Positions 31,960 through 41,389 of a DNA stretch of 64,000 bases are shown in pieces; positions within the stretch are counted from its first letter, which is position 1; the number at the start of each line of letters is the position of its first letter. The notes below the pieces were generated by a model. That model made no database searches, had not been told where the DNA came from, and saw nothing but the letters and a program-made list of their open reading frames with translations. The translations under genes and the position numbers were made by a program. Origin of the DNA: Parazoarcus communis (GTDB lineage: Bacteria > Pseudomonadota > Gammaproteobacteria > Burkholderiales > Rhodocyclaceae); the NCBI RefSeq assembly GCF_003111665.1, contig NZ_CP022188.1, positions 4,774,001-4,838,000 on the forward strand, given 5' to 3'.

Positions 31960-32601
31960 TCAGTACCGCTCCCGGCAGGCCGTTTCAAATCTTCGGATAT
32001 CCTTTATCAGGTGCGATATTCCCGCCAGCAGGATCAGGATTGCCCCAAGCAGCAGCGCCGCTTTGACCGGCCAGTACTGCACCTGCCAGGTTTCCAGCGA
32101 GCGCTCCCCCTGGTTGAAACTGTCGGAAAAGAAGCGCCATCCGGTGGAGATCATCACCAGCACGAAAGCGAAGAAGAACACCGAGGTCACCACATCGACC
32201 GCGCCTCGCGCCCGTCTCGACAGCTTGGTGTAGATCACATCCACCCGCACGTGCGAGCCATGCAGCAGGCCGTAGGCGCCGGCGAGCGCGTACTGCATGC
32301 CGAACAGCAGATAACTGGACTCATGCACCCAGATCGTGGGCTGATTGAAGGCGTAGCGCATGAGCACCTCGTAGGTGTAGGCGAGCACCGCGTTCACGCT
32401 CCACAGCGCAACGAAGGTCCCACTGCGGTCGCTCAGCCAGTCGACCACTCTTTCAAAAGTGGTCGCAGTCGCCTCATGCTTGACCGCGGGCAGCACCCCC
32501 TGCCGTTGCGCAAGCACGATCAGGATCAGCGGCATCACTGCCAGCCAGCCCCAGTAGGCCCAATGGGGCATGACAAAGCCAAAGCCCTGCAGGTCACTCA
32601 T
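31960..32601 (-). CDS. TRAP transporter small permease (DctQ)
   Basis: The 213-residue protein has helices near residues 13-30, 63-83, 92-115, 132-155 and 180-200, with FERVVDWLSDRSGTFVALW and LLHGSHVRVDVIYTKLSRRA typical of DctQ. The ATG at 32601 follows a GGAG site; a GTG one codon earlier is possible. It lies about 180 nt after the binding-protein gene. Confidence 0.88.
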   Translation of the reverse strand: MSDLQGFGFVMPHWAYWGWLAVMPLILIVLAQRQGVLPAVKHEATATTFERVVDWLSDRSGTFVALWSVNAVLAYTYEVLMRYAFNQPTIWVHESSYLLFGMQYALAGAYGLLHGSHVRVDVIYTKLSRRARGAVDVVTSVFFFAFVLVMISTGWRFFSDSFNQGERSLETWQVQYWPVKAALLLGAILILLAGISHLIKDIRRFETACRERY

Positions 32602-32782
32602 CACGAACTCCGGGAGATAGGCCGGACCGCCCCCGTCCGCAGACAGGTTCGATCCGGAAAAAGATCAGTTGCCGGCAGCGCCGTGCCCCGTCGCCGCGGG
32701 CACGCTGCGGCTGCGCGCCCGGATCGCGCCATGACGCGATCCGCCGCACAGCGGTTTTCAACACCGGCACCGCTGGCCAGAC

Positions 32783-33877
32783 TCAGAGACTCTGACCCTT
32801 GAGGTCGTCGGCGGTCACATAGCCAAGGATCTCGTTCTTCATGTAGTCGAGCTGCAGCTTGAACACACGCGTCGCATCGGGATCTTTCTTCGCCCACTTG
32901 TACCAGATCGGAATCGCCGCCTTGCGGAAGCGCTCGATGTCGGTCGGCCCCATCCGGGAAACCTCGGAGCCCGCAGCGATGAACTTGTCCATCGCCACCA
33001 TGTTGGCCTTCTGGATTTCCACGTAGTGATGCAGGGAGTAGCTCTTGACCTGATCCTCGACGAACTCCTGCATCTTCTTGCTCAAGCGCTTCCAGGCCCC
33101 CATGTTTACCGTGAGGTCCATGATGTCCACCGGCTGGTAGACGCTCATTGTTCCCGGCGGCCCGAACAGGATGTACTTGGTCACCTGGTGGAAACCGAGG
33201 TCGTAGTTGACCGCCGGGCCGACGTAGTCGGCCGCATCGATCGTGCCCTTCTCAAGTGCGGGGAAGATATCCGAGCCCGGCAAGGCCACCGTGGAGCAGC
33301 CAAAGGTCTGGAACACCTCGGCAACCATGCCGCCGGGCAGACGAATCTTCTTGCCCTTCAGGTCATCGACCGAGCGGATCGGCACCTTGGAGTGAATGAT
33401 GTTGGCGTCGTGGTGAATCGGACCAACGAAGAACAGCCCCTGCTTGGCGTAGATTTCGCGCGCCAGTTCGAGCATGCCGAGACCGTAGTACATCGTGTCC
33501 CACTGCGCCGGCTGATCCGGCCCCATCGGGTACGAGGACAGGAACACCGATGCGGGAATCTTGCCCGCCCAGTACAGCGTGAACGGGTTCATGCCCTGCA
33601 GAACACCGCTGCGTACCGAATCGAACAGGGAATTGTTGTCGGCGGCGACTGCCTTTGCCGGAAAAGGCTGAATGCTCAATTCACCGCCGGATTTTTCCTT
33701 GAAGTTGTTGCACCAGGTCTCGAAGAGCTTGTAGCCGGTGGTTCCGGCATCCCAGGTCGACTGCACTTTCCAGGTCGTTCCCGACTGCGCCTGTGCATTG
33801 CCGATGAACGGCGCCGTCACCAGCGCAGTCGATGCAGCCACCTTCAGAGCCTCTCGGCGTGTGAATGTCTTGCTCAT
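32783..33877 (-). CDS. TRAP transporter periplasmic binding protein (DctP), mannitol/chloroaromatic type
   Basis: The 364-residue protein has a Tat-like leader (TRREALKVAASTALVTAPF, cleavage near NAQA) and a DctP-type fold with WKVQSTWDAGTTGYKLFETW, LKGKKIRLPGGMVAEVFQTF and ALEKGTIDAADYVGPAVNYD. The subgroup includes FcbT1 for 4-chlorobenzoate and mannitol/lactate binders, so an organic acid is likely, but the ligand cannot be fixed. GGAGGAG precedes the start. It is the first gene of the operon. Confidence 0.9.
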   Translation of the reverse strand: MSKTFTRREALKVAASTALVTAPFIGNAQAQSGTTWKVQSTWDAGTTGYKLFETWCNNFKEKSGGELSIQPFPAKAVAADNNSLFDSVRSGVLQGMNPFTLYWAGKIPASVFLSSYPMGPDQPAQWDTMYYGLGMLELAREIYAKQGLFFVGPIHHDANIIHSKVPIRSVDDLKGKKIRLPGGMVAEVFQTFGCSTVALPGSDIFPALEKGTIDAADYVGPAVNYDLGFHQVTKYILFGPPGTMSVYQPVDIMDLTVNMGAWKRLSKKMQEFVEDQVKSYSLHHYVEIQKANMVAMDKFIAAGSEVSRMGPTDIERFRKAAIPIWYKWAKKDPDATRVFKLQLDYMKNEILGYVTADDLKGQSL

Positions 33878-34195
33878 CTCGTCTCCTCCGTCGTTATTTG
33901 GCCAGGCAGGCACCCTCGACTTATTTATTCCCGCAGCGCAGCAATTACACTTCGAGCAGATTCTCTACAGCACCTCACCCGGTACATCAAAAGCCAGCCT
34001 GGACGCAGCGACCCGCACCTCAGAATTCGCCACAACCCATTGATATAAGGGATAACCCTTAAGACCACAGCAACGCGCCAAAACATTGGCACCACTGCAT
34101 ATTGCGCTGAATTCAAGCCCTGAAAAACACAGCATAAGGAATATCAATTATTCTTCACAGGAATGAGTGAAAGACTCTGGCGCGGGAGAATGCCG
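33878..34195. promoter_or_regulatory. Divergent control region between TRAP operon and LysR gene
   Basis: This 318-bp gene-free region is AT-richer than its surroundings. Two dyads stand out: TAAGGG-ATAA-CCCTTA at 34046-34061 and GCCAA-AACA-TTGGC at 34077-34090 (one further mismatch-flanked pair on each side). LysR proteins bind interrupted dyads in such divergent regions. I see no clear -35/-10 pair. Confidence 0.45.
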
Positions 34196-35128
34196 ATGGA
34201 CAGATTCACCAGCATGCAGCTCTTCATCCGCCTCGTGGATAGCGGCAGCTTCTCCCGCACGGCGCGCGACATGAACCTGACGCAGCCGACGGTCACCAAG
34301 CACATCGCTGCAATCGAGGCCAGGCTCGGCGTCCGTCTGCTCAACCGCAACACGCGCGGCATGCGGCTTACCGAGGCAGGCACGCTGTTCTACGAACGCT
34401 GCAAGATCATTCAACGTGAGGTCGAGACGGCCGACGACATGGTCACCCGGCTCGGAGAAAGGGTGAACGGCCGCCTGCGCATCGCGAGCTCCTCGGGCTT
34501 CGGACGCAGGGTCGTGATGCCGCTGGCACTCGAGTTCATGGCCAGCAATCCGGGCGTACAACTCGACCTCCAGTTCGACGATCACATGATCGACCTCGTC
34601 GAGCACGGCATCGACGTATCAGTGCGAATGGGAAAGCTCGCGGATTCCACGCTCGGCAGTCGCTGCCTCGGACTCAACCCCTGGGTCACCGTGGCGAGCC
34701 CGGCCTATCTCGCCCGCTGCGGCGAACCCAACCACCCCTCGCTGCTCACCGCGCACCACTGCATCGTCTATAGCAGCGTGCAGGGCGACCACCTGTGGCA
34801 TTACGCCGACAGCAAGGGCACCCCGATTCCGGTGGCAGTTGGCGGCCCCTTGCGCACGAACAACATCTCCTGCATCGCCTCGGCCGCAATCGACGGCATC
34901 GGCATCGCCCTGCTGCCGCTCTACATTGCGCGCAGGTGGATCGTGCGCGGCGCGCTGACGTCGATCCTGAAGGACTTTCCCCTGCCAGCGCAGGAGATCC
35001 ACGCGGTCTACCCTTCGCCCAGACTCGTTCCCGCCAAGGTCAGCGCATGGATCGGTTTTCTGCAGACGCAGTTCGAGGACGATGCGTGGATCAAGCGCGA
35101 ATGGGGAAATCTCGACTCACTGCGCTGA
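34196..35128 (+). CDS. LysR-family transcriptional regulator
   Basis: The 310-residue protein has the LysR helix-turn-helix in residues 1-60 (LVDSGSFSRTARDMNLTQPT) and a periplasmic-binding-like effector domain (NGRLRIASSSGFGRRVVMP, then DVSVRMGKLADSTLGSRCL) of the CrgA/DmlR-like group. The ATG at 34196 is used because GGGAG (34184-34188) is 7 nt away; 34190 is too close. It faces the TRAP operon, which it probably regulates. Confidence 0.92.
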   Translation: MDRFTSMQLFIRLVDSGSFSRTARDMNLTQPTVTKHIAAIEARLGVRLLNRNTRGMRLTEAGTLFYERCKIIQREVETADDMVTRLGERVNGRLRIASSSGFGRRVVMPLALEFMASNPGVQLDLQFDDHMIDLVEHGIDVSVRMGKLADSTLGSRCLGLNPWVTVASPAYLARCGEPNHPSLLTAHHCIVYSSVQGDHLWHYADSKGTPIPVAVGGPLRTNNISCIASAAIDGIGIALLPLYIARRWIVRGALTSILKDFPLPAQEIHAVYPSPRLVPAKVSAWIGFLQTQFEDDAWIKREWGNLDSLR

Positions 35129-35188
35129 GCGAACACGCCTTGCGTTGTTTCGGACGAATGCCACCGGGAGTGTTGGTGGCGCATCCGT

Positions 35189-35194
35189 TATAAT
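35189..35194 (+). promoter_or_regulatory. -10 element of the valS promoter
   Basis: A perfect TATAAT lies 33 nt upstream of the valS ATG. No good -35 hexamer is seen at the usual distance. Confidence 0.5.
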
Positions 35195-35226
35195 TACGCC
35201 TTTGCCTTCAAGCGCGCTAAAACAAC

Positions 35227-38223
35227 ATGGAACTGGCCAAAAGCTTCGAACCGGAGAACATCGAGCGTCGCTGGTACCCCGAGTGGGAATCCCGCGGCTA
35301 CTTTGATGCCGGCCTCGACAAGTCGAACCCCAACGCCTTCTGCATCCTGCTGCCGCCGCCGAACGTCACCGGCACGCTGCACATGGGTCATGGCTTCAAC
35401 CAGACGATCATGGATGCGCTCACCCGCTACCACCGCATGCGTGGCCATAACACGCTGTGGCAGCCGGGCACCGACCACGCCGGCATCGCTACCCAGATCG
35501 TGGTCGAGCGCCAGCTCGACGCCCAGGGCATCTCGCGTCACGAACTCGGGCGCGAGAAGTTCCTGGAGAAAGTGTGGGAGTGGAAGGAGTACTCCGGCGG
35601 CACCATCACCCGCCAGATGCGCCGCCTCGGCACCAGCCCGGACTGGAAGCGCGAGCGCTTCACCATGGACGAAGGCCTGTCGAAGACCGTCACCGAAACC
35701 TTTGTCCGGCTCTACAACGAGGGCCTGATCTATCGCGGCAAGCGTCTGGTCAACTGGGATCCGAAGCTGGGTACGGCCGTGTCTGACCTCGAGGTGGTCT
35801 CCGAGGAAGAAGACGGCAAGCTGTATCACATCATGTACCCGTTCTCCGACGGCGCGATCGACGGACTGCAAGGCCTCACCGTCGCTACCACCCGGCCCGA
35901 AACCCTGCTGGGCGACGTCGCGGTGATGGTGCACCCGGAGGACGAGCGCTACGCTCACCTGATCGGCAAGACCGTGCGTCTGCCGCTCACCGGCCGCGAC
36001 ATCCCGATCATCGCCGACGACTACGTCGACCGTGAATTCGGCACCGGCTGCGTCAAGGTCACCCCGGCGCACGACTTCAACGACTACGCAGTCGGTCAGC
36101 GCCACAAGCTCGACATGATCGTGGTGCTCAAGCTCGACGGCAGCCTGCCCGCCGTCGCCGAGCGCTACACCACCGACGGCAAGGCTCTCGAAGGCGTGGC
36201 CATGCCCGCCAGCATCGTCGGCATGGATCGCGTACCTGCCCGCCACCAGGTCGTGACCGAGCTCGAAGCGCTCGGCCTGATGCTCGAGATCAAGGCGCAC
36301 AAGATGCAGGTGCCGCGTGGCGACCGTACCAACGTCGTGATCGAGCCGATGCTCACCGACCAGTGGTTCGTCGCCATGAGCAAGCCGGGCGCCGACGGCA
36401 AGTCGATTACGCAGAAGGCGCTCGACGTGGTCTCGTCGGGCGAGATCAAGTTCTATCCGGAAAACTGGATCAACACCTACAACCAGTGGCTCAACAACAT
36501 CCAGGACTGGTGCATCTCGCGTCAGCTGTGGTGGGGCCACCGCATTCCTGCCTGGTACGACGAGGAAGGCAAGATCTACGTTGCCACCGACGAAGAAGCC
36601 GCCATTCGTGCATGGAAGACCGCGCTCGAAGCCGAGATCGACGGCCTCAAGGCTGAAGTCCAGGCCCGCCAGGCCAGGGGCGAGACCACCGAGCAGCACC
36701 CGGAACTCGCGCAGCGCCTGTCCGTGCTGCACGCCCGTTACGAAGAGGGCAAGCTGCGCCGCGAAGACGACGTGCTCGACACGTGGTACTCGTCCGCACT
36801 GTGGCCGTTCTCCACGCTCGACTGGACGGCCGAGTGGCCGCAGCAGAGCAACGACGCGCTCGACCTCTACCTGCCCTCCACCGTGCTCGTCACCGGCTTC
36901 GACATCATCTTCTTCTGGGTCGCCCGGATGGTGATGATGACGACCCACATCACCGGCAAGATTCCGTTCAAGCACGTCTATGTGCATGGCCTGATCCGCG
37001 ATGCGGAAGGCCAGAAGATGTCGAAGTCGAAGGGCAATGTGCTCGACCCGATCGACCTCATCGACGGCATCGCCATCGACGAACTGGTGAAGAAGCGCAC
37101 CTTCGGCCTGATGAACCCGAAGCAGGCGCAGAGCATCGAGAAGAAGACGCGCAAGGAATTCCCGGAGGGCATCCAGGCCTTCGGCACCGACGCCCTGCGC
37201 TTCACCTTCGCCAGCCTTGCCAGCCCGGGCCGCGACATCAAGTTCGACCTCGCGCGCTGCGAGGGCTATCGCAACTTCTGCAACAAGCTGTGGAACGCCA
37301 CCCGCTTCGTGCTGATGAACTGCGAAGGTCAGGACTGCGGCATGAACGAGCACACGCCGGATCAATGCGCCCCCGGCGGCTATCTCGACTTCTCCTTTGC
37401 CGACCGCTGGATCGTTTCCCGTCTGCAGCGCACCGAAGCCGACGTTGCCACCCAGTTCGAGTCCTACCGCTTCGACCTCGTCGCCCGCACGGTGTACGAA
37501 TTCGTGTGGGACGAGTACTGCGACTGGTACCTGGAGCTGGCCAAGGTCCAGATCCAGACCGGCACCCCGGAGCAGCAGCGCGCCACCCGGCGCACCCTGC
37601 TGCGCGTACTCGAGACCGTGCTGCGCCTCGCCCACCCGCTGATTCCCTTCATCACGGAAGAGCTGTGGGAAACCGTTGCGCCGCTCGCCGGACGCAAGGA
37701 TGCCGAGAGCGTGATGCTGGCGCGCTACCCGCAGGCGGACCTGAGTCGCGTCGATGAAGCGGCCGAAGCTAAAGTCACCGAACTGAAGGCCATGATCTAC
37801 GCCTGTCGTAACCTGCGCGGCGAGATGAACATCTCCCCCGCCCAGCGCCTGCCGCTGGTCGCGGCGGGCAGCGCCGACAAGCTCAAGGCCTATGCGCCCT
37901 ATCTTGCGGGTCTGGCCAAGCTGTCGGATGTCGAGATCGTCGCCGAAATCAGCGCCGAAGAGCTGGCACCGGTGGCCGTGGCTGGCGAAACCCGCCTGAT
38001 GCTGCGCGTGGAGATCGACATCGCCGCAGAGCGCGAGCGCCTCGGCAAGGAGATCGCCCGCATCGAAGGCGAGATCGTGAAGGCCGAAGGCAAGCTGGGC
38101 AACGCCAGCTTCGTCGATCGTGCCCCCGCTGCCGTCGTGCAGCAGGAACGCGATCGCCTCGCCGGCTTCAAGGTCACGCTGGAGCAGTTGCGCCCGCAAC
38201 TGGCAAAGCTGGCCGGGCATTGA
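35227..38223 (+). CDS. valS: Valyl-tRNA synthetase
   Basis: The 998-residue class I synthetase charges tRNA-Val. The HIGH motif is HMGH in [15 protein letters not shown] near residue 52, and the KMSKS motif is [13 protein letters not shown] near residue 598. The editing domain and the C-terminal coiled coil ([20 protein letters not shown]) are present. It is some 45 residues longer than the E. coli enzyme, partly because of a charged insertion around residues 460-515. It is an intact, single gene. Confidence 0.98.
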   Translation: MELAKSFEPENIERRWYPEWESRGYFDAGLDKSNPNAFCILLPPPNVTGTLHMGHGFNQTIMDALTRYHRMRGHNTLWQPGTDHAGIATQIVVERQLDAQGISRHELGREKFLEKVWEWKEYSGGTITRQMRRLGTSPDWKRERFTMDEGLSKTVTETFVRLYNEGLIYRGKRLVNWDPKLGTAVSDLEVVSEEEDGKLYHIMYPFSDGAIDGLQGLTVATTRPETLLGDVAVMVHPEDERYAHLIGKTVRLPLTGRDIPIIADDYVDREFGTGCVKVTPAHDFNDYAVGQRHKLDMIVVLKLDGSLPAVAERYTTDGKALEGVAMPASIVGMDRVPARHQVVTELEALGLMLEIKAHKMQVPRGDRTNVVIEPMLTDQWFVAMSKPGADGKSITQKALDVVSSGEIKFYPENWINTYNQWLNNIQDWCISRQLWWGHRIPAWYDEEGKIYVATDEEAAIRAWKTALEAEIDGLKAEVQARQARGETTEQHPELAQRLSVLHARYEEGKLRREDDVLDTWYSSALWPFSTLDWTAEWPQQSNDALDLYLPSTVLVTGFDIIFFWVARMVMMTTHITGKIPFKHVYVHGLIRDAEGQKMSKSKGNVLDPIDLIDGIAIDELVKKRTFGLMNPKQAQSIEKKTRKEFPEGIQAFGTDALRFTFASLASPGRDIKFDLARCEGYRNFCNKLWNATRFVLMNCEGQDCGMNEHTPDQCAPGGYLDFSFADRWIVSRLQRTEADVATQFESYRFDLVARTVYEFVWDEYCDWYLELAKVQIQTGTPEQQRATRRTLLRVLETVLRLAHPLIPFITEELWETVAPLAGRKDAESVMLARYPQADLSRVDEAAEAKVTELKAMIYACRNLRGEMNISPAQRLPLVAAGSADKLKAYAPYLAGLAKLSDVEIVAEISAEELAPVAVAGETRLMLRVEIDIAAERERLGKEIARIEGEIVKAEGKLGNASFVDRAPAAVVQQERDRLAGFKVTLEQLRPQLAKLAGH

Positions 38224-38231
38224 TGCAATCT

Positions 38232-38301
38232 CCCGGGGCCGACGTGGCCCCGGGGTGAAGCTCAAGCAAAAGGGCCGCTGATCGCGGCCCTTTTGCTTGA
38301 G
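38232..38301. terminator. Terminator hairpins between valS and tusA
   Basis: A first hairpin pairs CCCGGGGCC with GGCCCCGGG (38232-38254). A second pairs CTCAAGCAAAAGGGCCGC with GCGGCCCTTTTGCTTGAG (38261-38301) and has A/T flanks that work on both strands. Confidence 0.85.
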
Positions 38302-38318
38302 TAACACTCAGTGCAACA

Positions 38319-38549
38319 TCACTTGCGCCGCATGAAGAACTCGAATGCCTTGTCAGCGGTCTCGCCCTGCTTGACCAGTTCATTCCCGGTCTGCTTGGCA
38401 AAAGCCTGAAAGTCTTTCACCGAACCCGGGTCGGTCGCAATGATCCGCACAACCTGGCCATGCTCAAGCTCGGCCAGTGCCTTCTTGGCACGCAGGATCG
38501 GCAACGGGCAGTTCAGACCGCGGGCGTCTACTTCCTTGTCGAAATCCAT
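38319..38549 (-). CDS. tusA: TusA-family sulfur carrier protein
   Basis: The 76-residue protein has the CPxP motif with the sulfur-accepting Cys14 (GLNCPLPILRAKKALAEL) and the FAKQTGNELVKQ segment of the family. TusA carries persulfide for tRNA thiolation and for molybdenum cofactor-related chemistry. The start at 38549 follows AGGACGAAG. Confidence 0.9.
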   Translation of the reverse strand: MDFDKEVDARGLNCPLPILRAKKALAELEHGQVVRIIATDPGSVKDFQAFAKQTGNELVKQGETADKAFEFFMRRK

Positions 38550-38640
38550 TGCTTCGTCCTTAGTCTTCGTTATCAGCAAACCCGACGATTTTAATGTAAA
38601 GCACAGCGCACCGGTAGACGCATCCCGCATGCCACACGAC

Positions 38641-40080
38641 TCAGCGCTCGAGTCCGCGCTCGCGACGTTCCTCGCGCACCCGGATCTTCAGTTCGCGCAG
38701 GCGCGCGTCGACGGCAGAGAGGTCGTAGAAGTCGCCGTCCCCAGCCTTGCGCGCGAGCTCTAGCTGCTCGACCGCAGCGGGATAGCTCCCCTGCAGGGCG
38801 TAGACTTCAGCCTGTGCGCGGTGACGGGCGGTCAGCTTGCCAAGCTGCGCATTGGCCCGCGACAGCAATTGCCACAGCCGGATATCCTCGGCGCGCGTCT
38901 GCAGCCCCTGACGGACGCCGACAACCGCGTCCGCCGCCCGTCCCGCAATGATCTGCGCATCAGCCAGCGCGTAGCGCAAGCTCTGATTGGCAGGAAAACG
39001 CCGCGCCGCCGCGTCCAGCGTCTTGACCGCGGCACCCGCGTCACGCCGTGCCATCGAAAGCTCTGCGGCAAGCGTCTCGATGAAGGCCGACGGCTCCGTG
39101 CTGCTGCGCAATGCCTTCAGGCCCGCCTCGGCGTCATCCAGCCGCCCGGCACGCATCTGCGCCCGGATAAGGCCGTACCGCACCGCCTCATCCTTTGGCG
39201 AACGCGCGAAAAGGTCTTCAAAGGTCTTCAGCACTTCCGCAGGCTGCGCGGTCTGCGACCGCAGCTTGGCCCGCACGTAGCGGAAATCGGCGGAATCCGG
39301 CACTTGCCGGTAGCGCAGCGACGCCGCTCGGTTCTCCATGTCGGCAATACGTTCGGTCGTCAGCGGATGGCTGCGCAGATAGGCCGGCGCATTGTTCTCG
39401 TAAAGACGGCTCGAGCGCTGCAGCCGCTCGAAGAAGCTGGGCATGCCGCGCACATCGAAACCGGCAGACTCCAGCGTCTGCAAACCCGCGCGATCCGCCT
39501 CGCGCTCGAAATCGCGGGAGTAGCCAAGTTGCGACTGAATGGCGCCGGCCTGACCGGCTGCAACTGCAGCCATGCTGGCATCCGTATTGCTGCGCGCCGC
39601 CAGCACCGCAACCAGCAGCGAGGCGAGCATCAGAATGCCGGCCTGACTTTGCTTGCCCACGATCTGGGCGATATGGCGCTGCGTGACGTGGGCGATCTCA
39701 TGGCCAAGCACCGAAGCCAGTTCGGACTCGCTCTCGGACGCGAGAATCAGCCCCGAGTGCACGCCGATATAGCCACCCGGCAATGCGAAGGCGTTGAGGG
39801 TGGCATCCTTGACCACAAAAAAATCGAAGCTCTGCAGCGGGTTGTTGCTGACCGCTGCCAGACGCTTGCCGAGGCGATTAACGTATTCTTCGACCTCGGC
39901 ATCATCGAGATAGGCCGCATCCTTCCAGCGGATCTCGCGGATGATCTCCTCACCGATACGGCGCTCTTCCGCGGGCGACAGGTCGGACGTACCCACGTCG
40001 CCGAGATCGGGCAGATCGACGGCATGGGCAGGAAAAGCCAGCGCGAGGCTGAGCAGCAGGGCGAGGGATCGACGCATCAT
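38641..40080 (-). CDS. BepA-like periplasmic M48 metalloprotease with TPR repeats
   Basis: The 479-residue protein has a signal peptide (residues 1-20), the zinc site HEIAH in ASVLGHEIAHVTQRHIAQI and the distal glutamate in DFEREADRAGLQTLES. A C-terminal TPR region spans about 190 residues. BepA assists outer-membrane protein assembly and degrades stalled LptD. ATG codons at 40080 and 40077 are equivalent choices. Confidence 0.9.
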   Translation of the reverse strand: MMRRSLALLLSLALAFPAHAVDLPDLGDVGTSDLSPAEERRIGEEIIREIRWKDAAYLDDAEVEEYVNRLGKRLAAVSNNPLQSFDFFVVKDATLNAFALPGGYIGVHSGLILASESESELASVLGHEIAHVTQRHIAQIVGKQSQAGILMLASLLVAVLAARSNTDASMAAVAAGQAGAIQSQLGYSRDFEREADRAGLQTLESAGFDVRGMPSFFERLQRSSRLYENNAPAYLRSHPLTTERIADMENRAASLRYRQVPDSADFRYVRAKLRSQTAQPAEVLKTFEDLFARSPKDEAVRYGLIRAQMRAGRLDDAEAGLKALRSSTEPSAFIETLAAELSMARRDAGAAVKTLDAAARRFPANQSLRYALADAQIIAGRAADAVVGVRQGLQTRAEDIRLWQLLSRANAQLGKLTARHRAQAEVYALQGSYPAAVEQLELARKAGDGDFYDLSAVDARLRELKIRVREERRERGLER

Positions 40081-40194
40081 GGGATGCTATGATAACCCTC
40101 CCGAAGCGTAGTTCCGGCGTGCGGTGTATCGGCATGTAGCAAGTGCCAGTCGCGCCGTCGAACCATTCACTCAATACCCTTCCGACACCGAACA

Positions 40195-40689
40195 ATGAGC
40201 GATTCCACTCCGTCCGCCCTGACCCATTTCGACGCCGAAGGCCAGGCCCACATGGTTGATGTCGGCGCCAAAACGGAAACCCGCCGGGTTGCCGTCGCGA
40301 CCGGCCGCATCCTGATGGAAGCCGCGACCTTCGACACCATTCAGAGCGGCACGGCAAAGAAGGGCGACGTGCTGGGCATCGCCCGCATCGCCGCCATCCA
40401 GGGCGCCAAACGCTGCAGCGACCTGATCCCGCTGTGCCACCCGATCCCGCTCACCCGCGTCGCCGTCGAGTTCGAAAGCGATCCCACCGCGCTCGCCATT
40501 CGCTGCACGGTGACGGCCGAAACCGTCGGCCGCACCGGCGTCGAGATGGAAGCGCTCACAGCGGTCAACGTCGCCCTGCTCACCATCTACGATATGTGCA
40601 AGGCGATGGATCGCGGCATGCGCATGGAAGGCATCCAGCTGATGGAAAAGCTCGGCGGCAAGTCGGGGCACTGGGTCGCGGAAGGCTAG
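40195..40689 (+). CDS. moaC: Cyclic pyranopterin monophosphate synthase (3' end supplied by an integrated island)
   Basis: MoaC makes cPMP, the first tricyclic intermediate of molybdenum/tungsten cofactor. The 164-residue protein is complete, with [34 protein letters not shown] and the catalytic-lysine segment [14 protein letters not shown]. Bases 40572-40676 are repeated at 45356-45460, and only after that repeat do the two ends differ (VAEG here, VSGS at the right copy). The present 3' end therefore seems to have come with the island, restoring the gene. Cofactor supply fits the downstream aor operon. Confidence 0.95.
   Translation: MSDSTPSALTHFDAEGQAHMVDVGAKTETRRVAVATGRILMEAATFDTIQSGTAKKGDVLGIARIAAIQGAKRCSDLIPLCHPIPLTRVAVEFESDPTALAIRCTVTAETVGRTGVEMEALTAVNVALLTIYDMCKAMDRGMRMEGIQLMEKLGGKSGHWVAEG
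40572..40676 (+). repeat. Left attachment-site repeat (attL, within moaC)
   Basis: These 105 bp match 45356-45460 with two mismatches (40593 and 40598) and no gaps. The last 78 bp (40599-40676) are identical. The exchange point must lie inside that identical block. Confidence 0.88.
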
Positions 40690-40797
40690 ACTGTTGTTTC
40701 CGTTAGAATTTTCGGATCGCAGCCAACCACGAAGACCACGTCCGTCGCGATACAGAACTCTGACAATAGCTTGTAAATTCTGACGCACATTCGATCT

Positions 40798-40816
40798 TGT
40801 CCAATTCCTGTCCAAA
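40798..40816 (+). repeat. Candidate integrase arm-type site, left
   Basis: TGTCCAATTCCTGTCCAAA matches 45253-45271 at 17 of 19 positions in the same orientation, and each copy itself holds two TGTCCA units 11 bp apart. Position just inside each island end suggests arm-type binding. Confidence 0.5.
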
Positions 40817-40828
40817 TGGAGACGAGGA

Positions 40829-41380
40829 ATGGCATCGATACGTCGCAGAGGAACGAAGTGGCAGACCCGAGTTATCCGCAAGGGCTTCATTGATGAAGTG
40901 AAGACCTTCTCGACCCGCCAAGACGCCGAGCGGTGGGCGAGAACCATCGAAGTCGAGATGGAACGCGGTAGCTATGTCAGCAGAACTGAAGCCGAGACAA
41001 CCACGCTCCGAGAAATCATCAACCGCTACATCGTTGAGGTCGTCCCAACAAGGCGTGGTTGAAAGGAAGAGACTATCAGGCTTAGGGCGACTTGCCGCCG
41101 TCAAATTGCCGACCTGAGCATGGCCGCCCTCACACCGAAGCTTATCGCCGCTTACCGCGATGAACGACTAACCGAGGTCAAGCCCGCGACAGTCATTCGG
41201 GAACTCGCCTACCTATCGTCAATCGTCAACCACGCACGACGCGAATGGGGTATCAACATCACGAACCCCGTTACGTCGGTTCGACGCCCAGCGAGTCCAG
41301 AAGGACGCAATCGAGTACCTTCCACTGACGAAGAAATCGCGCTACTGGAAGCACTAGTGGCGACAGGAAGACGAAACCCC
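40829..41380 (+). pseudogene. Tyrosine-type integrase remnant (in-frame stop, catalytic domain lost)
   Basis: The N-terminus MASIRRRGTKWQTRVIRKG is an arm-binding domain and is followed by a core-binding domain (KPATVIRELAYLSSIVNHAR, then INITNPVTSVRRPASP). A TGA at 41060-41062 interrupts the frame after VVPTRRG, but the same frame continues with clear similarity, so this is a nonsense mutation rather than a frameshift. Similarity ends near RRNP (41380), where the WYL gene begins from the other side. The R-H-R-Y catalytic domain is missing. It cannot be active as an integrase. Confidence 0.85.
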
Positions 41381-41389
41381 CGGAGCAGG

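Noticed and set aside
35194..38307. 1037-codon open frame on the minus strand opposite valS
   Set aside because: It is the high-GC antisense shadow of a gene with all synthetase motifs; its protein is repetitive in Val, His, Asp and Gly with no domain.
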